Shown here: positions 35,601 to 46,406 of the stretch, piece by piece | Layout: every line of letters starts with the position of its first letter | Numbering within the stretch: the first letter of the stretch is position 1 | Assembly (NCBI GenBank): GCA_008973525.1 | Contig: WACJ01000516.1 | Location: forward strand, 1,364,001 to 1,428,000 | DNA: 64,000 nucleotides | Source: Stenopsyche tienmushanensis | Lineage: Eukaryota; Arthropoda; Insecta; Trichoptera; Stenopsychidae | Direction: 5' to 3' | The notes under the pieces: generated by a model | Seen by the model: only the letters and a program-made list of their open reading frames with translations | Database searches by the model: none | What the model was told of the DNA's origin: nothing | Made by a program: the position numbers and the translations under genes

Positions 35601-38202
35601 GCTAGAAATGACTATCGGCCACATGGCCATTAAAACGCTATAATGGGCTGATCTTTTTGAGACTCATTAAACTCTTCTGATCTCATTTGAATTTAAATTT
35701 AGATCACATTGAGACGATTAACAATGCGAATAAATCTGCTTATAATTATTTAACTTGTAAAAATCATTGTAACATAGAAAATGTAATATCAAATTAAGTT
35801 GAAATGATATTCACCCTTAATTTGTAATTTATGGTCCCGGTACTTTGAATTTCTAAACGACTTTTTAAAAGAAATAATCATTGAAATATACATCTTACGA
35901 CAAGCCTATGACTTTTTAATAGGGATTTTATTTTTATAAATATGTGTAAAGTTGGAATTTTTTGAGCTTAACATCGTTGCTTAATTAGGGCAATGATGGT
36001 CTTGATTGATGATAATACATTTGCTTTACCGCAGAAAGCTGGTAAATTAAACCCTTGAAACGATTGAGGAAAGTGTGCTAATATCTCAATTAGTCAAGAA
36101 TAAGCAGGAAAACAATTGTTGAATAAAGTTATTTAACCAAATGTGGTTTTACGACTAATTGTGATTCAGATGCGGTGAACTGTATAGAAAATAAAATTAA
36201 ACCACTTTAGAAATGAAAATTAATATTTTGAAGAAGTTAATATAGAAAAATTTGCACAGACAAATTTTGATGCTTACATTTTTGCTTGATTGTGGCATTC
36301 GCTTACTCAAAACTGTAAATTGTTTAGACATATTGTCTTAATCTTATTTTCAGATTACTTATAAATATATCCAGCGTTATGGATGGCGTTCTTAGAGTAC
36401 AATTCGTTGGTTAAGGGCTTAAATGTGTCCTTAAAAAAACATTTGCGCGATTTGGCTTATTGAATTGCGCAACATTACAAATAGGCACGCCGCAAAAATA
36501 TCTGTAAAATATATTGGTAATACGAGTATAAATCATAACATTAGCGCATTGGAGTCTTACCATGGGGTGAAACTTTATGAGGTTATTTCGAGGGGGTCGG
36601 TTGGCTTCTCGGGTGGAGCGACTCGGGGATGAGGTGGTATGCAGTGGCAAGTGGATTTATAACTTCCTGCAGCAACCGGCAGCCACGATAACATCTATCG
36701 ATCAGCACACCAACATTTTCTATGGGACATTGATTTACCATTATTCACATGGGCTTTCTTTGACACTTCCAAACCGATTTCTATTAAAATATCACTTTCG
36801 AGCGTCCCGCAGTTTGACAATCTCACAGCGGTGGTTTTTATCGAGTCAAGTGTTCGTAAGCGTGTTATAATTATTAGCATTTAAATAGCTCTGACACAAT
36901 TTCCTTTTGCCAAAAATGGTCAAGATTTTTTCAAGCTTTATTGGATGTTAATTTTTTGTAAAGTTGATTTGCCGATAAAATGTGAAAGGTGTTAATCGAA
37001 GTGTATACAATATTAATGTACTAGAAAACAATTAATTCAGTATTAAGAACGCACGTTTTCTTGGTAATTCATTTCATGCAGTGCAAAAACTAATCGAATC
37101 TATTAACTAGCAAATATGAGATTAAATCAAAAATTAGATTGGAATTTTAAAACAACCATATCGCAATCCAGCATCTAAAATAGTGTAGGTTGTATCTTTT
37201 TTCCGTCGATAATTATAATCAATACATGGAAATATAACATATTGATATCATAATTAAATAATAAAAATCCCCATCGTGTGGGTTGAATATAAATCTAATA
37301 TAATAACGCAATGTACTGTTGTGCATTGAAATATTCTTGAAGTTTTTTTTAAATATTAGCATATTTGAAGATATGAAGAAAATGATTTTTGGCAAGTGTT
37401 GGAATTTGCGAGCTGGTGGCATGGTGTGCTCGGCAGACAGTAAGCTAACAGGTGGTCGCTCACCCGCTGGAGTCTCTTCCCATGAGTGACGTGCCCTCCG
37501 CCCTCCGCCCTACGCCCTCGGCTCTCAACCCTCAGCCCCCATACACCCCCTTTCCAACAGCGCCTCTCCCTGTCAAGCTGCCACAGCCACAACAAGCGGA
37601 TGCCATCAACACATCCGAGACCATCGCCGCATTATCCCTTGCGAGATGCTGTCAACCTTCCTCTTGGAGCACACAATTTTACCTATGCCTTCCTTTGCTT
37701 TTCGTTTGCTTCGATTGGGCGCAAAATGGAAATTAGACTCGATAGACAAATAATAAGCCAAACAGGAATTGCAAACTTTCACCCATAATATAATAAAAAT
37801 AACTTAATAACAACACCATATATTTTAGCTTTATCTTTATCTGCTTGAAAATCTATTACTGTGCTTAAATCTATTTGATCGCCTAATCGCTGAATATCAA
37901 ACTTAGATATTGAAAGAAACTCATTCGTTGATGTATACGATAATACTGAAAAAAGCTCTTTTTATTGGGGATATTTATTTTGTATCAGGTTCTCCCGAAA
38001 GAAATCCATTATTTTCATATATTTCCGTTTGAGTTATTGGGAAGTTCTACCGCATTTCTCATATTCGCTAAATTAAGCCCCTTCTAATTATTACCTATTT
38101 TGATATTTAGAGCATTCATTTAAAATTTAAAAAAGCGTGATAAAATAGTGTGATTTATGCCAAATTTCAAGAAATTCGCCATGCAAAAATATTAAATTCT
38201 TT
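32633..38202. other. Long gene-free stretch
   Basis: Over 5 kb with no supported gene or element. 34130-34350 and 36560-36680 are GC-richer. A C-rich, CCCTC-type low-complexity run lies at 37480-37580 and produces proline-rich open frames (37452-37736 and 37486-37788) that I consider compositional artefacts. Confidence 0.4.
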
Positions 38203-38763
38203 CTTCATGCAGAATTGAGGTGGCTATCGAGAAATAAAATCACGTCTCTTTAAATTAAGGGAAGATGTAAAATATTTTATGAGAGAGGGAAACTCGGCCC
38301 TAACTAAACATTTTTTGGATGAGGAATGTATGAATAAACTCGTATACATATATGGTGGACATATTTAGTCTACTTAAGGTCCCAGGGGTTCTGTACAAAT
38401 ATTTTTAAACTGATGAATAAGATCGATGCAATTAAAAAGAAGCTGGTTCTTTGGGATTGTCGCGTACAAGAGGAGGATTTAGAAATAATTCCACTTTTGC
38501 AAGAATTTATCATTGCTACTGACGTTTACAGGAAAGATGTTTTAAATGTAATAAGTCAACACTTGAAGACATTAGTACTAAAGTTTAATCACCATTTTCT
38601 CGAAATTGAGGATCTTCGTAAAGGGAATCTTCGGATTAATAATCCTTTCATAGAGGACATTATTTCATGTACTCTTACAAATAAATAAAAAGAAGAATTA
38701 ATAAAGTTGTCTTTGGATATCACTTTGATATCCAGACACAAAAAAATCAGATTGTTATATGTA
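38203..38763 (+). pseudogene. hAT transposase fragment, ZBED5/SCAND3-like
   Basis: With two frameshifts the plus strand reads 'LHAELRWLSRNKI', then 'RLFKLREDVKYFMREGNS', 'HFLDEECMNKLVYI', 'QGFCTNIFKLMNKIDAIKKK', 'LVLWDCRVQEEDLE' and 'DLRKGNLRINNPF'. These match in order the middle part of hAT-derived proteins of the ZBED5/SCAND3/FAM200 group ('TEVRWLSRG', 'LAYLADIF', 'LQG', 'KLxLW', 'DLxxxxWIxNPF'). The segment 38413-38688 is open for 91 codons. The DNA-binding BED finger and the C-terminal dimerisation domain are missing. It is a separate hAT lineage from the TAGGGA-ended family elsewhere in the window. Confidence 0.8.
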
Positions 38764-39079
38764 TATTTTTAGTTATAGTTATGTCTATCTGTCACGATAT
38801 AAGATTGAAAACATAATACATAAATAACTACTCTCTATTTTTGATATGCATATATAAAGTTTGATTTTGAATTTAGCTTGCCTTATGCCTGTCTGTCGAA
38901 TTTATAATTGTGGTGATTTTCCTTCATAGGAAAGGATCTATGAGTGAGTGGCAAATATTATTGATGTACATCGATTCGTTTCAATTAGATTATTTACTTT
39001 TTCAAATCCAGGAAATCAAAATAAACTATAATCGAAACGATCGATAGAAAATATTAATACTCTCGATTTTGTAAATTTA
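38764..39079. other. Gene-free spacer with a diverged repeat
   Basis: 38930-39060 shares the anchors 'TATGAGTGA', 'AATCGAA' and 'GATCGAT', in the same order, with 6540-6710. This suggests an old repeat family. No gene is seen. Confidence 0.35.
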
Positions 39080-39628
39080 TTAACCTTTTCGTTAGTGAGC
39101 AAATTTAAAATCGATGAAGTCGTTGATGTCATAATCGCTTTACGCCGATTACTTTCTGTCGGCTCCTAATCAGCGTAAGACAATCTTCAATTCGAGTCAA
39201 TTGTAAATAAATATTTGATAACATACAAGATCGCGTCATTTCTTTACATAAACAATGCACAAAAAAATCGATTCATTTGCTCCTCTTTTAGAAGGAAATG
39301 ATAATTGAACAAAGACTCATTCAACACGCAGCGAAGAACGGCAAGCAGTTAAATAAACAAACACTCTCGATAACACACAATATTCGGTCGTTTCTTTGCG
39401 TAAACAAATAACACACTTGAAATCGAAATCATTATAAGTCGATAAATTTGGGCTTAACGATCTATACAATCATGCGATGCATATGAAGAAGCTAACCGTC
39501 TCAGTCTCCCGAACTGCGCTAAGTTCTCTCTGTCTCTGTCCGCCTCGGAGCTTCAATGCACAAGAGTGCCCTTTCTGAATAGTGAAGGTCAAAACGGATA
39601 TTTCCGTGAGTACTCATGAAACGGTTAA
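39080..39628 (+). mobile_element. piggyBac-like MITE, copy 1
   Basis: Bounded by TTAA on both sides. The left end is 'TTAACCTTTTCG' and the right end is 'GAAACGGTTAA', imperfect inverted repeats with the CC start typical of piggyBac elements. The interior contains a conserved segment shared with 44557-44920 and 51963-52264 ('CTTGAAATCGAAATCATTA', 'GTCGATAAATTTGGG', 'TTAACGATCTATACAATC', then a 'CTCTCTGTCTCTGTC' stretch). It is non-coding. This copy is the longest and may hold an extra insertion, since it contains part of the shared segment twice in degraded form. Confidence 0.6.
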
Positions 39629-40739
39629 TATGGTGATTTATTATATCACAATCTGGACTTGAATCCGTTTTTAATAATAAGAGTGTTGTATTTAGTTCAC
39701 TATACCAATACTTATTTGACAATTCTTAAAAAACAATTAATCGTGTAATACATATGATAGTTGGTGCTTGAAAGCTAATTTTAAATAGGTAATAGAAAAA
39801 CATGATAAGGGTTGTCCTAAATAGCATATATAGTTCTAGCGGTGTTCATTTAAGTTCGTCGAGGATGACATTCGGAAGTTGGTTATTATGAAGTTTAGGA
39901 AAAACGCGATAGCCATGCTTCGGCGGTACATTGAGCTTTCAACGTAAATTAATTCCATGACATAAATTTCATTCGCATTAATCATAAAAGCAACTCGTCG
40001 TATTGCGGATCATACTTTCGCCTAATAAATAAATTTTAAACACACGTTCGTGCGGTCGTATATCAATCGGGTACATTATCGTTTTTAATTATTCCTCATT
40101 GGCGACTCTGTAATTTTGTCAAATGCTTGACCTCAAGCACCGCCCCAACAATGACGGCCCCTTTCTGGTATTGTCGCTGCCCGCACAAAATGTGTTCACG
40201 TCATGATGTTCACACCCACCTGCCCGCTCGCCTTTATCAACGCGAATAAATCAATATTATCGGCGATAATTTAAGTCCGTACAAAGATTTATTTTTATTT
40301 ATTGCGACAGGCCACAACAATTCATCGATCTAACCGTAATCCGGAGATCTCTCCTTCGGACCAGGGCGACATCGTTTTCGGAGGTTACATTTGACAAGTC
40401 GCGATTTATTGTCGGCGAAGCAGCGCTCGTCTCGCCGCGTGTTGCCATCTACATCTGAAGAAACGTGATTTGATTGATTTATAGATAGCGGTGCTCGCTT
40501 TCAATTCTATCGAAAACTTGCTGAAACTCGGACTCCGAGGCCCCTGTGCTTTTTTGTCACATTGCACGAAGAACACGCATCGTATTAACAAATACTGTCT
40601 TCGAACACTCAATCAATTCCGCAAGAGTGTCTCTTACACTTGTAAAATCATTAATCGGGTACGATTTTAAAAACACGCTCGATGAGACCTCAATTTCGTC
40701 GGTAATTGGAAGATGTGTGAAAATGTTAATTTACTTATC
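39629..40739. other. Gene-free stretch with one protein-like minus-strand frame
   Basis: 40100-40560 is GC-richer. On the minus strand, from about 40729 down to 40484, a frame interrupted by a single TGA reads plausibly ('SYPINDFTSVRDTLAEL', then 'ESEFQQVFDRIESEHRYL'). There is no start codon and I recognise no family. Confidence 0.35.
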
Positions 40740-41379
40740 TTAGTGGATTAAATATAAGTAGCCTCCGTTTTTTCTAATTTCTCCGTCAAATGATAATAAT
40801 TTATTTTTGACGAGCAAAGACACATGAGGCCTGACGTTATCGTGATGAATAACAACGTCTCGTCTGTTCGCTAATTCTGGCCGTTTTATGGCAATTGTAT
40901 CCTTTAGATTGTCTAGTTGGAAACAATATTTTGTTGAATTGATCGTTTCACCTTGTTGAAGTAGCTCATAATAAACTACCCCCTTCCAGTGCCACCAAAT
41001 GCATAGCAAAATTTTTTGGATGTAGGCCAGCTTTAGCTACAGTTAAAGCTTCTGTACCCTTGGTCCAAGACCGTTTACGTTGGATATTCTCGTAGAGTAT
41101 CCAAATTTCATCAAGTCTCTTCAAAAAGGGCTGGTTATTATGTCGTTGGAGAAGAAGATCGCATGTTGAAATTTGCTGAAGTTTATTTGAGTCAGTCAGT
41201 TCATGAGGAAGCCACACATCTGAACGATTGATGTAGCCCAATTTTGTCAGATGATTATGGATGGATGTTCGTGGAATTTCTAACTTGTTAGCTATTTCGC
41301 GAACAGTATATCGCGGGTTTTCTTCAACCATGGCTATGATTAGAGCTGTGTTCATTTGCGAAAGAAACTTATGGGACAA
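40740..41379 (-). pseudogene. mariner transposase fragment (second family)
   Basis: Reading leftward from 41379, the second helix-turn-helix is well kept ('PRYTVREIANKLEIPRTSIH'), followed by 'LGYINRSDVWLPHELT'. The first catalytic region is decayed to 'LDEIWILYENIQRKRSW', which lost the G-D-E context. Then come 'GLHPKNFAMH' and, after a frameshift near 40990, 'MLCIWWHWKGVVYYELL' and 'VVIHHDNVRPHVSL' with the second catalytic Asp. The frame ends before the third Asp ('PDLAPSD') at about 40740. The first HTH is missing too. No TIR could be identified at either end. Confidence 0.8.
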
Positions 41380-41539
41380 CCTAATATTTTAAATAATATT
41401 ATATCCTTTTTATAAAATTGCCAAAGTTCTTTTTTATATTTATTTTAAACAGTCTAAAATTTGTGATCCTTATTTGTCTTGTCCTACAGTTGTACCCATA
41501 AATATTTTCGTTTTTTAAATGAGATATTTTTAACATATT

Positions 41540-42305
41540 GTTACAAAATATAATTTCCATCGTTGGATATAACTTCTCTCCTATCTGGTAACATTTTAAT
41601 TCATCTATCATAAAATATCACGGACTTTGAACGAAAATATTCTAAGAGTCCATTTTTGACCTCATCGTTTGTTTTGTAATTTTTCCCATCCAAATAATGC
41701 TGCATAAATCTAAAAGGATGGAAAGTCGATGGAGCGATGTCTAGAGAATAAGGAAGATGTCGAATTGTCTTCCATTCAAGGCTGATTATTTTTTCCCGTG
41801 TTATTTTCGCCGTATGAGGACGAGCATTATCATGCTGTAAAAATATTTGTTTTCGAAAAATATTTGTTGTTGATTAAGTGTCTCAAAATGAATTATACCC
41901 TTATAGTCCCACCCAACAGACAAAAAAAATTGATATCAGACTGGGCTTTGGGGTCGGTTTTGGTCTATCTAACCCTTCGATAGCCATTAAGTTTTGCATC
42001 CATAATCAGAGTAAAGAATCCATTCCTCATCTCCAGTTATTAAGTCGCCTAAAAATGGCATTTCGGATTACATTTTTAGAAGTTGTTCGTATGCGTTAAT
42101 GCGGTCGCCCAGATTCTCTTCGCTTAGATCGTGCGGCATCCGACTTCCTTGTCTCCACACCTTCCCGATTTTTTCAGATTTCTTTTAAAATATCGCCCAG
42201 TACATCGAAAATATTTTTAGTGGCGCGCGTTACAGTCTCTTTTTTGAGAAAATGATAAAGCATTAAATTTCGAATAAATTCTTCACTCGGCGAAAATCGA
42301 TCCAT
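41540..42305 (-). pseudogene. mariner transposase fragment (third copy), rearranged
   Basis: The minus strand starts with ATG at 42303-42305, 'MDRFSPSEEFIRNLMLYHFL', the typical first-HTH entry of mariner transposases. A stop follows after about 43 codons, then a jump over the second HTH to 'DLITGDEEWILYSDYG' (first catalytic Asp), 'GWDYKGIIHFETL', 'LQHDNARPHTAK' (second Asp) and a decayed third block 'LPYSLDIAPS'. It closes with 'LPDRREVISNDGNYI', like mariner C-termini. Several frameshifts are present. It lies in the same orientation immediately upstream of the fragment at 40740-41379 but belongs to a different subfamily, so the pair is not one element. Confidence 0.75.
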
Positions 42306-44556
42306 TGTATTGTTAAATTTGAATTTTAAATATCACAATTGATGAGTATAATCACCGAAAGCTCTAAGATGTACATCTATTGCATGTAATACAGGAAGCA
42401 TGATATTCTATCAATTTCTCTATCCTGTAACGATTCAATAATGCATTTACTACAACGACAAATTTGAAAGGATATCCTTGCGGATATTATATTATATTGC
42501 GGTATTAAGTTTGTAAATTATAAAATCGATAAACAATTTGCGTCCGACTGAATCGTAAAGCCAGATTGATAATTTTCTTACGCATTTGTATTGTTTCGTC
42601 GATTAGACATATATTTGGCAACGTCATTACATATTATGCTCGACGAGAATATAATGAATTCGGTTCATTAAAAATTTAGTACCTCTGATACAAATCATTT
42701 TTATTACTAATGTGTTTTCCTCGATGTGGATTATCGTGGTATATTAACGTCACATTACTATGTGATATCATTACGTCATTTGTGAATACTTCCTCAGTGT
42801 GTTATTAATCTACATGTGTGTGTACATCTCTTTCCCTTATCACAGAAAAACCGAGCAATATGAATCACTACAAGTATTAATAATAGAACGTTATCATTCA
42901 AAGAAATTTAAAACAGGATAACGGTCAGTGTCATATGGGAAGTCGTCGAGATCTAATCCTCGCCATTGTCTCCTTCGACGACCACGTGTCGAATGCCCAT
43001 CGTTGGTGGACATTTGCATTTTTGGAGACGTTGTGTTGTGTTATCGTGTTTGATTTTTGTACATTTGACGTAAGTATAATTTATTAACGTGTTTCTTGCG
43101 CTGTTGAAAGAAACGCTCGTCCGTCATGGCTTCGTCTCTCTTTATGTAGGTTAAAAGACGTCGCCTCGGCGTATTTTTTATGGCGAAGGACGTAGGATAA
43201 CCTTTCGGATCGCATCTTTTATATATTATGTAAATATGAAAAATAATACAAATTGATAACGTCCAAAAACGTGTACGAATTGCGCATCAGCAGTTGTGTC
43301 TGTGGCTTGTGACCATCCGATACATCCGTCCGAACAAATTTCTGTTTTTATGCAAATTCGCGTGTTTGGCTTTATCTTGCGACGAGGAAAAGGAATCTAT
43401 GAGTAAGCACATAAACAAAATATAAAAAAACAATGGAAATTGTCGACGTTTTTATTTATTAAGTTTAGATACGTTTTCGATATGCAATATTTATTTGCGA
43501 TTGGCCGCGATACGACCAGTCGTGCCGCTATAAATTTGCGTGATGTTGGCGATGGCCGCTTCCTCCGACCTCTTGTTTGTATTTGCGGACCCAAATTTTC
43601 TCTATCATGCCCTGCTTATAACTCAAAAACATAATAGGGCTTCTTGTGCTTATTTATTGTCCTCGGGAATCAACGTTTATCCTCCCGAAGGACTGCGCTA
43701 TCTGAGAGTCCATCTGAAAATTCCGGAAGAGGGACTGTTTGCGACAAAGACTGATATTTAAATGCTGCGACTCATGGACATCATCAACCATTCGAATGCT
43801 TTCATAATAAATATTATATCAACATTTTAAATTATGCTAGTCTTGCAAAACATTTCTTAATTAATGTTTGTTCTTAAAGTGTCATATCTGCTATCGGATG
43901 TAGGCGATCTCCACAATATAAAATATTTTCCTAAGGATAAAACGATTTGTATATACATAGCACTGCCTTCCACATATGGTTAAATAGATAATTAAAAAAA
44001 TGATTCGAAAAATATAGAGAAGAGAATATACATACGTAATAAAGAATCATTATGTTTCAACGGTTTTATAATTATCTCATCATTTAACTGATGATGTTTT
44101 CTTAAAGTTCAAATATTTTTATTGTTCAAATAACTTGACTTCCATCTTCATTCCTTTTATTTTATATATAATTTTATTCAATATATTATTATATCTCCTG
44201 TATTTACTTATGATTGCTAGAAAATTCGCTAATTAACATTATTGAGGCGCGATTTAAATAACGAATTGGAAGCATCTTAGTAAAGGATTTTCTTTCACTC
44301 TTATATTTAGTATTGGAGGAATGATTTTATGAACGAAACAAACATAAAAGGGTTGTTAATAAAATTAGCTAGCCCGTCAATTTGTCGAGTTTAGTCGAGA
44401 TAGGTATATTACATACAAATTTTAAAATTTAGGAAGCTTAGAAAAAAAATCATTGTTTGTATAAATTCTTTGGATTAAATGATAAATTTACAATGCAAAA
44501 TGATTAAAATTAATGCTTTGGTTTTTTGGGTATTTCATTTCGAAGTCTAAAATCCG
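42306..44556. other. Gene-free stretch
   Basis: 42940-43200 and 43500-43760 are GC-richer. The frame ending at 43761 reads plausibly over its last part ('YLRVHLKIPEEGLFATKTD') but has no recognised homology. Near 43894, a 21-bp match to the sequence near 6438 occurs. Confidence 0.35.
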
Positions 44557-44920
44557 TTAAATTGACGGGTCCCATAAATATACACACTGTATGCTATCGC
44601 ACTGTTGATAGCATACAAGACCACGTCATTTTTTTACATAAACAATACACAAGAAATCGATTCATTTGCACACAATATTCGGTAATTTCTTTGCGTAAAA
44701 AAATAACTAACTTGAAATCGAAATCATTATTAGTCGATACATTTGGGTTAACGATCTGTACACTCGTGGGATGTATGCGGAGAAATTCTCCGTCTTTGTC
44801 TTCCTAACTGAGCTACGTTCTCTCTCTGTCTCTGTCTCCGAGCTCAGTGTACAAGAGTGCTTTTTCTGAGTAGTAGAGGGGGGATCCCAGGCCCTGGGAT
44901 CGTACTCCTTTAGGTGTTAA
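44557..44920 (+). mobile_element. piggyBac-like MITE, copy 2
   Basis: TTAA at both boundaries. The right end, read inward, is 'TTAACACCTAAAGGAGTAC', close to copy 3. The left end does not match it well and may be displaced. The interior shares 'CTTGAAATCGAAATCATTA' and 'CTCTCTGTCTCTGTC' with the other copies. It contains the hairpin 44589-44616 (10-bp arms 'GTATGCTATC') and a perfect inverted repeat around 'GATCCCAGG' near the right end. Non-coding. Confidence 0.6.
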
Positions 44921-46406
44921 TAGCTATATACTTCTTTAAATGGAAGGAATTAAAAACTATAACTGCAATAGTTCGACCAAGTCTCAACTTATGTTCATGC
45001 TTTTTATTGCTTCCATCTCTATGATCGTCCTCTGAACTTTGAGTTATCCCATTTGTTTCATCAAAAATTTATTCCAACTATTAACTCTTAAATATTATCG
45101 ATGTTGATAAAATAAATATTGTTCTTTATATGTGCAGATATTGTTTTATTGGTGTGTTTCTCAATTATTTTCATTATACGTGCTTCTGTCTTTGATGCAC
45201 CTTGAAAATTATCAGGAAGTGCACTGATAGCGCTGGTTTTACGATATTTATTCTATTATACTAAATTTCATATAATCATAACCAAGGTACATGGAGGTTT
45301 GAGTTATATTGCATCATTCATTAATTAAAAGTTGCAACTATTTCTTTTAGCAGAATCCTTTCATTTTCTTCTGCACGTCGTCGATCCTCAAACAAAATCC
45401 AATATTTGTTGCTAAATTTATCTATAATATTTTCCAACTAACTTGATTGACATCTTCATTGTTAACACGATATCGTACGTTCCTATAATGACCAATGACC
45501 TTTTCATGCGCTTATTTTGCATAAGCGACTTAATATGTCATTTACAGTTGCGCATACCTGCAATTATGCAAGCGCTTATTTAACATGCATTATTCTGCAA
45601 CGTTTATTTAAATTTTTATGCGCATACATTTTGACAACTCCAGTGTATCCAGATGATTATTTTAATTCATCCGCGCCGTTTGATTAGCGGACAAATTAAA
45701 TGACTTCCATGGCGAATGCACATTTGAGAACTCCTGCAGCAATAGGCAGGCGCCTTATGCATTTTTCACATTTTTATCGAATGCAGTGGCGGCGCACTTA
45801 TTACTTCCACATAAAATGGTCTACGTCCATAAGGGTAAATACTTCATGTGTTTTAATCTACGTGTATTAAAGCAAAATAAGGATAAATTTGCATAGCAAT
45901 CTTTTCTGAAAATCTATGCAAAAATACAATTTACGATGCGATCGCGTTTTTTTTTCTTTTAGACCTACCTCACTTACACGTTCCTACGTTGGACCTGCCA
46001 TAATAACCACAAAAAGGTTTCAAACTGTTTAGTTTTAATATTATTCCATTTTTATATGGCACGAAATGGCTTTGTAGCGGTACATAACGGGCAGATGGAA
46101 ATGTCTTTTTTCTATATCCTTAAGACTTGATACAATTTATTAGATTGAAAGCAATGCATGTACTCAAAAAACCTATGCTTTTTGCTATTAAAAATTATGA
46201 TATTGATACACGAAGAACATTGCCTTGTAGGATATATTTTTTTCTGTTTTAATATGCATTGATATTTCAGCGGCTATTTTAGTAAAAGAAAATTCTGATT
46301 AATTATTTATATAATAGGTTAGTTCATGCACTGTTTTTTGAAAGTTTGTATCTAAACCCATATTGTGCGAAATAATTATATCAACAAATTTGGAAGTTCG
46401 ATTGTG
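44921..46406. other. Gene-free stretch
   Basis: No supported gene. Between 45500 and 45630 the words 'GCGCTTATTT' (45508, 45572) and 'TGCGCATAC' (45549, 45619) each occur twice. Otherwise featureless AT-rich DNA. Confidence 0.4.

Noticed and set aside
37452..37788. Proline-rich protein genes
   Set aside because: Overlapping open frames in two phases are explained by the C-rich low-complexity run; no start context, splice signal or domain supports either.
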